A stretch of DNA of 64,000 nt from Alysiella crassa DSM 2578 (GCF_000745955.1 NZ_KN050786.1:73266-137265), one strand, 5' to 3'. Numbered from the stretch's first letter, positions 37,590 through 45,762 are shown. Notes: generated from the letters alone by a model not told the origin. A program made the numbers and translations.

Positions 37590-38492
37590 ATGATGACTTC
37601 AACTCGTTTATTTCTGGCGGCTGCGGTGTGTGCTATATTGGCTGGCTGCGGCGATACTGTGCCTCCTGCACAAAATGCGGCTTCTGCACCTGCTGATAAA
37701 CCTGCTGCGGCATCAAGTGCCAGCAGCGCGGTGGCTGATGTGCCTAAAGTGAATTTGCCTGCCGATGCGCCTGTGGTTACAGTGGTTACTACGGGTAAAA
37801 CACGCCCATTCTCGTTTACCGAAGTAGATGGCAGCGTAACGGGTATGGACGTTGATGTGATTAGCAAAATCGGCGAAGCACAAGGTTTCCGTGTACAAAT
37901 TCACAAACGCCCATGGCAAAATTTGTTTACCGATGTGGAAGCAGGGCATTTCCAAATCGCCATTTCAGGGATTTCCTATACGGCGGAACGCTCTGAAAAA
38001 TACAATTTGTCTCATTCCTATGCTTTGAATCCCAGCATTTTGATGTTTACCAATCCTGAATTGGAAGCTCAAATCAAAGATTTGAAATCATTGAAAAATA
38101 TCCCTAATTTGACGGTTGGGGTCTTAGATGGTTCCAAACACATGAAACAGATGACCGAAGCAGGTATTACCAATTTGAAACCATATAAAACCACATTCTT
38201 GCTGTTTAGTGGCTTGCTGAAAGGCGAAGCGAATGTGATTGCACAAGATGGTTTATTGTTGCAACAATTGGCAAAAGAACATCCGCAAAATAAAACCTAT
38301 ACATTTACTTATGAAGATAAAAAAGAACCATCTGCGCAATTGGTTATCTTGATGAAAAAAGACAATACGGAATTGTTGCAAAAAGTGAATGATGGTTTGG
38401 CAAAAATCCAAGACAATGGCGAATTGGCAAAAATTCACGCTAAATGGATTGGTAATGAAGCTGCACCACAATCAGCTTCTCCTGCAAAATAA
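37590..38492 (+). CDS. Amino-acid-type ABC transporter substrate-binding lipoprotein
   Basis: Periplasmic lipid-anchored solute-binding protein of the polar amino acid (family 3) type. Signal peptide with lipobox LAGC, Cys at about residue 20. An Ala/Ser/Pro-rich tether of about 40 residues precedes the two-lobed binding domain: TTGKTRPFSFTEVDGSVTGMDVDVISKIGEAQG, ISGISYTAERSEKYNLSHSY and a C-terminal LAKIHAKWIG, all typical. No permease or ATPase gene is adjacent, so it is an orphan binding protein. Of three nearby ATGs, 37590 has AAAGG at good spacing; 37584 is too close. Ligand cannot be deduced. Confidence 0.85.
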   Translation: MMTSTRLFLAAAVCAILAGCGDTVPPAQNAASAPADKPAAASSASSAVADVPKVNLPADAPVVTVVTTGKTRPFSFTEVDGSVTGMDVDVISKIGEAQGFRVQIHKRPWQNLFTDVEAGHFQIAISGISYTAERSEKYNLSHSYALNPSILMFTNPELEAQIKDLKSLKNIPNLTVGVLDGSKHMKQMTEAGITNLKPYKTTFLLFSGLLKGEANVIAQDGLLLQQLAKEHPQNKTYTFTYEDKKEPSAQLVILMKKDNTELLQKVNDGLAKIQDNGELAKIHAKWIGNEAAPQSASPAK

Positions 38493-38505
38493 TCTTTTAT
38501 TTTGA

Positions 38506-38547
38506 ACAAAATCATGTTCTAATTATGCGTTTAGAACATGATTTTGT
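38506..38547 (+). terminator. Long hairpin terminator after the binding-protein gene
   Basis: Seventeen-base perfect arms ACAAAATCATGTTCTAA / TTAGAACATGATTTTGT with an 8-base loop. A DUS follows at about 38551-38565. Confidence 0.85.
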
Positions 38548-38592
38548 ATTTTCAGGCTGCCTGAAAAGTTTTTTAATTTGAATAGGATAACC

Positions 38593-39219
38593 ATGTTTCC
38601 CGAAATCCAAAACAATACTTTAATTCCCACCGTGATTGAACAAAGCGGTCGCGGTGAACGTGCTTTTGATATTTACTCGCGTTTGTTGAAAGAGCGCATT
38701 ATTTTCTTGGTGGGTCCTGTGAACGACCACACCGCCAATTTGGTGGTGGCGCAATTGCTGTTTTTGGAAAGCGAAAATCCTGACAAGGATATTTATTTCT
38801 ACATCAATAGCCCTGGGGGCAGCGTTACGGCGGGCATGAGCATTTATGATACGATGAATTTTATCAAACCCGATGTGCAAACTTTGTGTTTGGGGCAGGC
38901 GGCGAGCATGGGCGCGTTTTTGCTGTCGGCGGGCGCGAAAGGCAAGCGTTTTGCGCTGCCCAATAGCCGCATTATGATTCATCAGCCTTTGATTAGCGGT
39001 GGTTTGGGCGGTCAGGCTTCGGACATTGAAATTCACGCTAAAGAGTTGATTAAAATTAAAGAAAAATTAAATCGCCTGTTGTCGGAACACACGGGTCAGC
39101 CATTGGAACAAGTTGAGCGCGATACCGACCGTGATAATTTTATGTCGGCGGACGCGGCGATGGCGTATGGTTTGATTGATAAAGTGATTGCGACTCGTGA
39201 TGAAGCGACCGTGAAATAA
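38593..39219 (+). CDS. clpP: ATP-dependent Clp protease proteolytic subunit
   Basis: Serine protease forming the tetradecameric chamber that works with ClpX/ClpA. 208 residues. Catalytic Ser in [11 protein letters not shown], His in SRIMIHQPL and Asp in the [12 protein letters not shown] region are present; the helix E handle [17 protein letters not shown] is normal. Start at ATG 38593, 5 bases after AGGA; a TTG five codons upstream is less likely. clpX is not downstream: a Correia-like element and a convergent gene follow. Confidence 0.96.
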   Translation: MFPEIQNNTLIPTVIEQSGRGERAFDIYSRLLKERIIFLVGPVNDHTANLVVAQLLFLESENPDKDIYFYINSPGGSVTAGMSIYDTMNFIKPDVQTLCLGQAASMGAFLLSAGAKGKRFALPNSRIMIHQPLISGGLGGQASDIEIHAKELIKIKEKLNRLLSEHTGQPLEQVERDTDRDNFMSADAAMAYGLIDKVIATRDEATVK

Positions 39220-39227
39220 TTGATTTT

Positions 39228-39334
39228 TATAGTCCTTTAAAATACAAATAGTACGGCGTTGCCAACGACCTTATGTACTAGATGTACACGGCGGGCGTTG
39301 TCGCCTTGTACTATTTTAATTTTAAACGACTATA
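39228..39334. mobile_element. Correia-like MITE, copy 2 with variant arms
   Basis: 107-bp element starting TATAGTCCTTTAAAATACAA and ending in AAACGACTATA. In reverse complement its interior ACAAGGCGACAACGCCCGCC...GGCAACGCCGTACTA matches the element at 2482-2588 base for base over most of the centre, but the arms differ. TATA at both ends fits a TA duplication. It begins 8 bp after the clpP stop. Confidence 0.75.
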
Positions 39335-39340
39335 AAATAT

Positions 39341-39372
39341 AAGGCAGCCTGAATATGTTTTCAGGCTGCCTT
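39341..39372. terminator. DUS-pair hairpin between convergent genes
   Basis: AAGGCAGCCTGAA / TTCAGGCTGCCTT, 13-bp arms and 6-base loop, ending TTATTG. Placed between clpP and the minus-strand fusion gene. Confidence 0.7.
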
Positions 39373-39400
39373 ATTGACATTATTTTTGATGAAAAACGGA

Positions 39401-41191
39401 TTATTCGGTCTCATCAGATTTGTTTTCACTCAATATGGGGCTTTTCGCGCCTTTTACCGCCAAACTCACGGTAAAAATGCCATCATCATCAATCCATTGC
39501 GCGATTTTGTGGAAACCTGCTTTTTCCACCAAACCATCCATTTCCAATTGGCTGCGGCGGCGCATCACCCAATTGGGGCGACCATCTTTGTGGCTGGTCA
39601 GGGCGCGGGCGATGAGTTCCAGTTGGGGGTGATGGGGCTGGTTGGTGTAAATCAGGTAGCCGCCTTTGCCTATGGCTTCGCCAAAGCCCTTAAGTGATTG
39701 TAAAACCAAATCATTGTCGCCAAACAATTCGTGTAAACCCGAGACTATGCCCAAAGTGGGTTTGGGTTTCATTTTTTTGTAATTTTCTGGGTTGAACGCG
39801 TCCACTTGTTCAAAAGAAACAAGGTGTTCTAAACCTCGCTCAGCAATCATTTTTTGCCCAACCGCCACATTCACCGCGCTGTAATCGCGTAAACGCACGC
39901 TTTCAGGCAGCCTGTCGTGTGGCAGCGCGTCCAAAACATAACGCCCATGTCCTGCGGCGATGTCCAAAATATGCACTTTTTTACGCGCGGTGTGTAATTT
40001 GTCTAATGCTAAATTAATGGCTTGTTTTAAATGGTATTTGCGTTTGCGAATGCCGCGCCAACCAATCGCGTTTAAGTAAATTTCGTCTATCCAAGTGCCA
40101 AAGGTATTGGTACCGCGTGGCTGATTTTGGTACACATAATCCAAAGTGCTGCCCGAATCAAATCCGACATCACGCCCAATTTTCAAGCCTTCGCTGAATT
40201 TCGCGCCCCATTTAATCGCGGCGCGGACGGTCGCCCAATACAAACCGCGTGGCGAACACAGCGAGAGTGGGGTGGCAAGGCGGTCGGCTTCGCGGCGCGA
40301 TAAGTAGCGTTGCAATTCGGCGGTGTCCACCGTAGGCGCGGTTTCGGCAAAACGCTCGTTGATAAAGCGGCGAATTTGGACAAAGGCTTCTTCGCGTTGT
40401 TTTTCGCCCAAAGTGTCGTGATAAAAACCTTTGAAAACATGGCGTTCTTTGATGGGGCTGGCGAGATTGTTGTAAAACTCGTGCTGTGGCGCGGCGTGTA
40501 CCACAAAATCGCTGCCTGAAACCAGCATCTGAATGGGGGTAGCGATTTGGTGGGCGTTTTGTACCACGCGTTTGCCCAAATCATACAAGCCAAGCAAGAC
40601 GCGCACGGAAATGGCGGGCGCAATCAATTCGTCATGGTCGTAGCTGTATTGGCGGGCGCGGTCGTGGGTCAAATAGTGTGATTTAACATAGCTTTGCACA
40701 AAAAAATTGCCGCGCAATTGGTGGGCGAGCCGCAAAGCAGGTCGCGCAAATGGCACATACAATTTCACTTTAAACGCAGGCGCGGCGAGTATGGCGCAAC
40801 GGATTTTGGGCGCGTAATCATTCAGCCAGCCTGCGGCGATGACCGCGCCCACGCTTTGGGCAATCAGGCAGATGTTTTCGGGCGCAATGCCGTGTTCGCG
40901 CTGTATGTGTTTGATAAATTGGTCTAAATCATTGATGGTGGTGCCTACGCTGGGGCTGTCGCCGCGTTCGCCTGACGTGTGTCCGTGTCCGCGCGCGTCC
41001 CATGCGAAACAGGCGAAATCGTCCATACGCAATTCTTCGTGGACGTACATCATGCGTGCCGAATGCTCGTGTCCGCGATGGAGCAGGACGATGGCGCGGT
41101 CGGTGTTGCCGTTGGCGGCGGGGCGATGACGGTAGAAAATGGGGGTGCCATCGCTGGCGGTGAAATGATGGGTGCTTTCTTGAATTTGCAT
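39401..41191 (-). CDS. Alpha/beta hydrolase fused to a SAM-dependent methyltransferase
   Basis: 596-residue two-domain cytoplasmic protein. Residues 1-290 are a lysophospholipase-type alpha/beta hydrolase: oxyanion region LLHRGHEHSARM, WDARGHGHTSG, nucleophile elbow AQSVGA (Ser near 114) and the late His in FYHDTLGE. Residues about 380-590 are a class I methyltransferase with HILDIAAGHGRYVLDAL as SAM-binding motif I and RDYSAVNVAVGQ as motif II. The nucleophile elbow reads S-V-G rather than G-x-S-x-G with the first Gly replaced (IAQSVGA). Such fusions occur next to CDP-alcohol phosphatidyltransferase genes in lipid-modification clusters, as here with the gene 72 bp upstream. Substrate is probably a lipid; this is inference. 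Confidence 0.8.
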   Translation of the reverse strand: MQIQESTHHFTASDGTPIFYRHRPAANGNTDRAIVLLHRGHEHSARMMYVHEELRMDDFACFAWDARGHGHTSGERGDSPSVGTTINDLDQFIKHIQREHGIAPENICLIAQSVGAVIAAGWLNDYAPKIRCAILAAPAFKVKLYVPFARPALRLAHQLRGNFFVQSYVKSHYLTHDRARQYSYDHDELIAPAISVRVLLGLYDLGKRVVQNAHQIATPIQMLVSGSDFVVHAAPQHEFYNNLASPIKERHVFKGFYHDTLGEKQREEAFVQIRRFINERFAETAPTVDTAELQRYLSRREADRLATPLSLCSPRGLYWATVRAAIKWGAKFSEGLKIGRDVGFDSGSTLDYVYQNQPRGTNTFGTWIDEIYLNAIGWRGIRKRKYHLKQAINLALDKLHTARKKVHILDIAAGHGRYVLDALPHDRLPESVRLRDYSAVNVAVGQKMIAERGLEHLVSFEQVDAFNPENYKKMKPKPTLGIVSGLHELFGDNDLVLQSLKGFGEAIGKGGYLIYTNQPHHPQLELIARALTSHKDGRPNWVMRRRSQLEMDGLVEKAGFHKIAQWIDDDGIFTVSLAVKGAKSPILSENKSDETE

Positions 41192-41263
41192 AATTAGGCT
41201 CTTGTTTATTTTAAGAATTTTTGAATTTGAATGGGGTGGAATAATCTTCAGGCTGCCTGAACA

Positions 41264-41869
41264 TTATTGCGTGCTGGCGCGTAAACCATTTTGTAAACGT
41301 AACCAACACGTTACACACATGGTGATGATTGCCAGCCAAACCAGTAAACTCGCCCACGCGTTCAGGCTGCCTGCCAGCGCGTACCAAATTGCCAAAATGC
41401 CAAACAGCGCGGCGCGTTCAGGTTTGCCCATAAAACCATCGTAACGGCGACCGTTAAAACCATACACTTTTCCTAATAAACCAAATACTTCCGTCAAAGC
41501 CGCCAACCAAATAAATAAGCCCATCTGAAAACCACCCAGTACAAAGGCAAACGGCAAATACAAAGCCGCGTCCGCCACAATATCGCCCACTTCGTTTAAA
41601 TAGCCGCCCAGCGCGGATTCTTGCATAAATTCGCGCGCCAACATACCGTCCAGCGCGTTCAATGCCATGCGCACAAATAGCCAAATCGGTAGCAGCCAAA
41701 ATAACCATGCGCTTGTAGCAAAAATCGTTAAAAATCCACCAATTAAAATGGAAACACCCGCCGCCAACAATGTAATTTGATTGGCGGTTACGCCACGCGC
41801 GGCTAATTTTTGCGCGGTGGGGCGCAAGGCAGCCTGAAATTGTGGCTTGATTTGATAGAGATTGAGCAT
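41264..41869 (-). CDS. CDP-alcohol phosphatidyltransferase family membrane protein
   Basis: Integral membrane enzyme family that transfers a phosphoalcohol from a CDP-linked donor. 201 residues from ATG 41869, chosen because GAG lies 8 bases upstream; longer in-frame starts to 41929 exist. The family motif is NALDGMLAR followed by about 8 residues and GGYLNEVGD-IVAD. By eye the first and third aspartates of the canonical D-x-x-D-G-x-x-A-R...G-x-x-x-D-x-x-x-D are Asn here, though further acidic residues are close by. Five to six hydrophobic helices (ITLLAAGVSILIGGFLTIFA, WLFWLLPIWLFVRMAL and others). Probably co-transcribed with the downstream hydrolase-methyltransferase gene. Product lipid is unknown. 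Confidence 0.8.
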   Translation of the reverse strand: MLNLYQIKPQFQAALRPTAQKLAARGVTANQITLLAAGVSILIGGFLTIFATSAWLFWLLPIWLFVRMALNALDGMLAREFMQESALGGYLNEVGDIVADAALYLPFAFVLGGFQMGLFIWLAALTEVFGLLGKVYGFNGRRYDGFMGKPERAALFGILAIWYALAGSLNAWASLLVWLAIITMCVTCWLRLQNGLRASTQ

Positions 41870-42042
41870 GATGATTCTCATATAAAATAAAATTAACACA
41901 ATGATAACACAAGATAATCTCTCGCCCAAATTTGCGGCGTGGTCTATGCTTTGATGTGTTGCAAGATATTCGTGAAATGGGATTGCGAGATGGTTAAATT
42001 TAACCCATAATCACAGGGCTTCACAGACGTTTCAGGCTGCCT

Positions 42043-42244
42043 TTCAGTACACGATAATTTTTAATTTTACCAACCATCTGTTCCCTCCCCCATCTCCAAC
42101 GGGGGAGAGATAGGGTGGGGGAAATCTGCGGAACAAATTAATTTCATTGAAAATCAACAAGCCACCCCCACCCTAACCTTCCCCCGCCAGCGTGGGAGGG
42201 AACAGGTTACAGGCAGCCTGAAAGATTTTTGTCGTGTACCGAAA
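42043..42244. mobile_element. DUS-inserted MITE, intact about 200-bp copy in reverse orientation
   Basis: The 422-bp gap between the phosphatidyltransferase and the PfkB gene contains this element. Ends TTCAGTACACGATAA (42043-42057) and TTGTCGTGTACCGAA (42229-42243). Interior GC palindromes and an AT centre match the 16.5- and 44.3-kb copies in reverse complement. Flanked by AGGCTGCCT (42034-42042) and AGGCAGCCT (42245-42253): the same DUS core with only the central base different. Removing it leaves TTTCAGGC(A/T)GCCTGAAA. Confidence 0.7.
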
Positions 42245-42291
42245 AGGCAGCCTGAAAAAAATTTCCCCCTTTAAAATGAAGGAATAAACAA

Positions 42292-43173
42292 ATGAAAGTA
42301 ACCAGTTTCGGCGAAGTCCTGTGGGACGATTTTGAAAGCGGCAAAGTATTGGGCGGTGCGCCACTCAATGTGATGGTGCGTTTGAGCAATTTGGGTGCGG
42401 ACGCGGCAATGATTAGCCGCCGTGGACAAGACGCTGATGGCGATGAACTTGTGCGCCAAGTGGCAGCAAAAAATGTGAAAACCGATTTTATTCAAACCGA
42501 TACGGAACAAGCCACCAGTTTGGTAAAAGTGTCATTAGACGCAAAAGGTTGCGCCAGCTACGAAATTGTTTACCCCTGCGCGTGGGACAGAATCGCGGTG
42601 GAAAACGCAGCTTTGCAGCGCGTGGCGGAGTCGGACGCGTTTGTGTTTGGCAGTTTGGCGGTGCGCGATGAAGTGTCGCTGGCTTCCTTGCGCCGCTATT
42701 TGGAAGTGGCGAAATTTAAGATTTTTGATGTGAATTTGCGCGAGCCGTTTTACACCACCGAATTATTATTGGATTTGATGAAGCAAGCGAATATGCTGAA
42801 ATTAAATGACGATGAATTGCAATTGGTGGCAGAAGCATTGGGTTCAAAATATCATTCTGTGGAACAAAATATCCGTTTTATTGCCGAATTAACCGATACT
42901 TCAACCATTTGTGTTACTTTGGGTAATCATGGTGCGGTTTTGTTCCAAGACAATCGTTTTGTTCACCATAGTGGTTTCCGCGTGCAAGTGGCGGACACGG
43001 TGGGCGCGGGCGACAGCTTTTTGGGTGCATTGATTTACAAATTGCTCAACCGCGCCGATCCAAAAGAAGCGATTACGTTTGCCTGTGCACTGGGCGGCAT
43101 GGTGGCTTCCAAACATGGCGCAACGCCGCAAATTTCTTTGGAAGAAATTGAACGGTTTATGTACCCAATGTAA
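42292..43173 (+). CDS. PfkB-family carbohydrate kinase (fructokinase-like)
   Basis: ATP-dependent sugar kinase of the ribokinase/PfkB family. 293 residues. N-terminal SFGEVLWDDF and GGAPLNVMVRLSNLG (substrate-binding), the central FDVNLREPFYTTELL, and the C-terminal signature DTVGAGDSFLGALIY with the catalytic Asp are present. The N-terminus resembles bacterial fructokinases, but substrate within this family is hard to tell. Ribosome-binding site AAGGAATAAACAA before the ATG. Stands alone between two repeat regions. Confidence 0.85.
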   Translation: MKVTSFGEVLWDDFESGKVLGGAPLNVMVRLSNLGADAAMISRRGQDADGDELVRQVAAKNVKTDFIQTDTEQATSLVKVSLDAKGCASYEIVYPCAWDRIAVENAALQRVAESDAFVFGSLAVRDEVSLASLRRYLEVAKFKIFDVNLREPFYTTELLLDLMKQANMLKLNDDELQLVAEALGSKYHSVEQNIRFIAELTDTSTICVTLGNHGAVLFQDNRFVHHSGFRVQVADTVGAGDSFLGALIYKLLNRADPKEAITFACALGGMVASKHGATPQISLEEIERFMYPM

Positions 43174-43258
43174 TGAGAATTGGGGCAACCTGAAAATTTT
43201 TTCAGGCTGCCCCAATGTTTAGGCAGCCTGAACGTTTCAAAATATTTTTATGGATGGA

Positions 43259-43612
43259 TTAGCGCATGGAATAAATCACATCTTCCACTTGTTCCATCAC
43301 ATAAGGCAACATAATATAACGGCGTACAATCAGATAAATCGCCACATTATCAAACTGCGGCAAAAGATGGATAATGTGATAATGCTGGTCGGTGGTTACG
43401 ACTGATGATTCTGCAAAATCATACAAACCCATTTCCACCACCAATTGTTGATGTTTGATAACGCTGTCGGCGACTGCTTTGACGGCAACGGACACGTCCA
43501 AACCCTTGTCCACATTAACCAAGATGTCGTGGGAATGGCAATTAAAAATAACCGCACCCAGCAAACCTTCCACCATAGATAAAATTTGGACTGTTTTAGG
43601 AAATTGAGTCAT
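43259..43612 (-). CDS. Uncharacterised 117-residue protein, possibly Roadblock/LC7-like
   Basis: I do not recognise the family with certainty. The protein has no signal peptide and no clear membrane segment. The predicted alternation of helices and strands (MVEGLLGAVIFNCHSHDILVNV ... VVTTDQHYHIIHLLPQFDNVAIYLIV) recalls small Roadblock/LC7-type sensor proteins: a strand-strand-helix core with a TTxxHYH-like strand. That is a weak, by-eye similarity. ATG at 43612 follows GAGGGAGTTTTATAG, a good ribosome-binding site. Divergent from the TusA-like gene across a 295-bp AT-rich region. Confidence 0.65.
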   Translation of the reverse strand: MTQFPKTVQILSMVEGLLGAVIFNCHSHDILVNVDKGLDVSVAVKAVADSVIKHQQLVVEMGLYDFAESSVVTTDQHYHIIHLLPQFDNVAIYLIVRRYIMLPYVMEQVEDVIYSMR

Positions 43613-43837
43613 CTATAAAACTCCCTCTGATAAAGCATATTATAATAGCGTAAAATGATGTTAAGATACTGAAGCAAAAATAAGGTTCGATTTTACGCTA
43701 ACTTGGTTTTAATTTATATGTAAATTTGAATGTGATCATATAGTTGTTTGAATTTTCATCTAAAAATTTACAAATGCAAAGCATAATATATGTTGTCAAT
43801 TATAAACAATCTGAACAAAGTAACTAAAATATTTTAC

Positions 43838-43851
43838 TTGATATAGGTCAA
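43838..43851 (+). promoter_or_regulatory. FNR/ANR-type box upstream of the TusA-like gene
   Basis: TTGATATAGGTCAA matches the FNR/ANR consensus TTGAT-N4-ATCAA in 9 of 10 fixed positions. It lies 57 bp upstream of the ATG at 43908 within the AT-rich divergent region 43613-43907, where no gene is seen. Oxygen- or nitric-oxide-linked control is inferred. Confidence 0.55.
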
Positions 43852-43907
43852 AATATCAACTTTTTAAAAAAATTAGAATAATTTTTTCTAAAACGTGGAA
43901 CATATTT

Positions 43908-44135
43908 ATGATGAACGAAGTTTTTTTAGATTTAAAAGGTTTAAAATGCCCCATGCCCATTTTGCGCACGAAAAAGGCACTCGCAGCAATGGAAAGTGGT
44001 GCGATTTTGACGGTGCTGGCAACAGATGCAGGTGCACCCGATGATTTCGCCGCTTTTTGTAAACACACAGGGCATGAATTGCTGGAAAGCAGCGCGGCAG
44101 ATGGGGTGTTTACTTTGGTGTTGAAGCGTAAATAG
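43908..44135 (+). CDS. TusA-family sulfur carrier protein
   Basis: 75-residue cytoplasmic protein of the TusA/SirA/YedF family. The hallmark LKCPMPILRTKKAL has Cys14 as the persulfide-carrying residue. The C-terminal strand (GVFTLVLKRK) completes the small alpha/beta sandwich. Family roles include sulfur relay to tRNA thiolation, molybdenum cofactor or sulfur oxidation; genome context here does not choose among them. The FNR-like box upstream hints at control by oxygen. A repeat cluster follows immediately. Confidence 0.88.
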   Translation: MMNEVFLDLKGLKCPMPILRTKKALAAMESGAILTVLATDAGAPDDFAAFCKHTGHELLESSAADGVFTLVLKRK

Positions 44136-44251
44136 TTTCAGGCTGCCTTTCAGTACACGACAACTACATGTAGGGTGCGTATTACGCACCGAAATTTCAA
44201 TTATTTGAATGATTTGGTGCGTGGTACGCACCCTACATTTTGAGCGTTGGT

Positions 44252-44546
44252 TTCAGTACACGACAAAAATCTTTCAGGCTGCCTGTAACCTGTCCCCTCT
44301 CCCGCTTGCGGGGGAGGGTTAGGGTGGGGGTTCGTTGATTTTCAAGACAATTAATTTATTCCACAAATTTTTCCCCCCCCCCCCCCCCCCCCCCCCCGGG
44401 GGGGGGGGGGGGGTGGGGGGGGGGGTTCGTTGATTTTCAAGACAATTAATTTATTCCACAAATTTTCCCCCACCCTAGCCCTCCCCCGTTGGAGACGGGG
44501 GAGGGGACAGGTTTGTGGTTATTTCAAAAAATTGTCGTGTACTGAA
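44252..44546. mobile_element. Nested 200-bp-type MITE with internal duplication
   Basis: Perfect 15-bp terminal inverted repeats TTCAGTACACGACAA / TTGTCGTGTACTGAA, flanked by a perfect 9-bp target duplication AGCGTTGGT (44243-44251 and 44547-44555). Interior matches the 16.5-kb copy, but the AT centre (TTCGTTGATTTTCAAGACAA...) occurs twice, joined by a poly-C/poly-G tract, giving 295 bp instead of about 200. Confidence 0.8.
44373..44425. repeat. Poly-C/poly-G tract (25 C, 16 G, T, 11 G)
   Basis: Lies exactly where the other copies have CCCCCACCCTAGCCC... and ...GGGTTAGGGTGGGGG palindromic arms. Its regularity suggests either hairpin-driven slippage or an assembly or base-calling error in a GC-rich palindrome. 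Confidence 0.6.
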
Positions 44547-44620
44547 AGCGTTGGTAAAAATTGTCGTGTATTGTAAGGCTGCCTGAAAATCACATTAACC
44601 CACAAAAACAAGGAAAAACC

Positions 44621-45661
44621 ATGCAAACCTTAACCATTACCCAACCCGATGATTTACATGTCCATTTTCGTGATGGCGACGCGATGAAATCGGTCGTGCC
44701 ATACACTGCGCGGCAAATGGGTCGCGCTTTGGTGATGCCCAATTTGAAACCACCCGTAACTACTGTTGCACAAGCCCTTGAGTATAAAAAACAAATTCAG
44801 GCTGCCACGCCCGAAAATTGCGCGTTTGAGCCATTGATGTGTTTGTATTTGACCGATAAAACCACGCCTGAAATGGTACGCGAAGCAAAGGCGGCGGGCA
44901 TTGTCGCATTCAAATTGTATCCTGCTGGCGCAACCACCAATTCGGATAGCGGCGTAACGGATTTGTTTAAATTGTTGCCTGTGTTGGAAGAAATGGCGGC
45001 GCAGGGAATTTTATTTTTGGCGCATGGCGAAGTAACCGACCCCGAAATTGATATTTTTGACCGTGAAGCGGTGTTTATCGAACGGATTATGAAACCTGTT
45101 TTAGCGCAAGTGCCGAATTTGAAAGTGGTTTTTGAACACATTACTACCGCCGAAGCGGCGCGTTTGGTGTGCGAGTCGGGCGACAATGTGGCGGCAACGG
45201 TTACGCCGCAACATTTGATGTATAACCGCAATCATATTTTGGTGGGGGGCGTGCGTCCGCATTTTTACTGTTTGCCGATTATCAAGCGCGAAACGCACCG
45301 CAAGGCTTTGTTGGACGCGGTTACGGGCGACAAATCGCATAAATTTTTCTTGGGAACGGATTCCGCGCCACACCCGAAACACGCGAAAGAAAACGCTTGT
45401 GGTTGTGCGGGCATGTTTAGCGCGATGACGGCGATTGAGTTGTACGCGCAGATTTTTGAACAGGCGGGCGCGTTGGATAAATTGGAAGCGTTTGCCAGCC
45501 AGAATGGGGCGCGTTTTTACGGGCTGCCTGAAAATCCGCGCAAAATCACTTTGGTGAAACAGCCGCAGCGTGTGGCGGAAAGTGTGCAGTTTGGCGAGAG
45601 TGTGGTGGTGCCGATGTGCGCTGGGGAAGAATTGGCTTGGTCAGTTATTTCAATTGATTGA
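44621..45661 (+). CDS. pyrC: Dihydroorotase
   Basis: Third step of UMP synthesis: reversible cyclisation of carbamoyl aspartate. 346 residues, the short E. coli-type enzyme. Metal-binding HVHFRDG at the N-terminus (His14 and His16 region), the carboxylated Lys in [13 protein letters not shown], later His in HGEVTD and EHITT, and the catalytic Asp in LGTDSAPH are all present. Start ATG 44621 has AAGGAAAAACC upstream; a longer in-frame start at 44561 would be repeat-encoded and is rejected. It is the last bacterial gene before the prophage. Confidence 0.96.
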   Translation: MQTLTITQPDDLHVHFRDGDAMKSVVPYTARQMGRALVMPNLKPPVTTVAQALEYKKQIQAATPENCAFEPLMCLYLTDKTTPEMVREAKAAGIVAFKLYPAGATTNSDSGVTDLFKLLPVLEEMAAQGILFLAHGEVTDPEIDIFDREAVFIERIMKPVLAQVPNLKVVFEHITTAEAARLVCESGDNVAATVTPQHLMYNRNHILVGGVRPHFYCLPIIKRETHRKALLDAVTGDKSHKFFLGTDSAPHPKHAKENACGCAGMFSAMTAIELYAQIFEQAGALDKLEAFASQNGARFYGLPENPRKITLVKQPQRVAESVQFGESVVVPMCAGEELAWSVISID

Positions 45662-45762
45662 ATAATTTAAGTTTTTGTAAAATTTGAATGGTTTGAAAAA
45701 TAAAATGGTGTTGAAATGGTGTAAATTTTAACCAAGAATATTCATTTTATGCACATAAAAAA

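Larger units (their letters stand above)
44149..44575. mobile_element. DUS-inserted element (123-bp type) carrying a nested MITE
   Basis: The 485-bp gap between the TusA-like gene and pyrC is repeat DNA. Outer element ends: TTCAGTACACGACAA (44149-44163) and TTGTCGTGTATTGTA (44561-44575). Flanks AGGCTGCCT at 44140-44148 and 44576-44584 are a perfect 9-bp duplication of the DUS core; removal restores TTCAGGCTGCCTGAA. Interior is the GTAGGGTGCG hairpin. A second element (44252-44546) has inserted into it; without that the outer element is about 123 bp. Confidence 0.8.
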
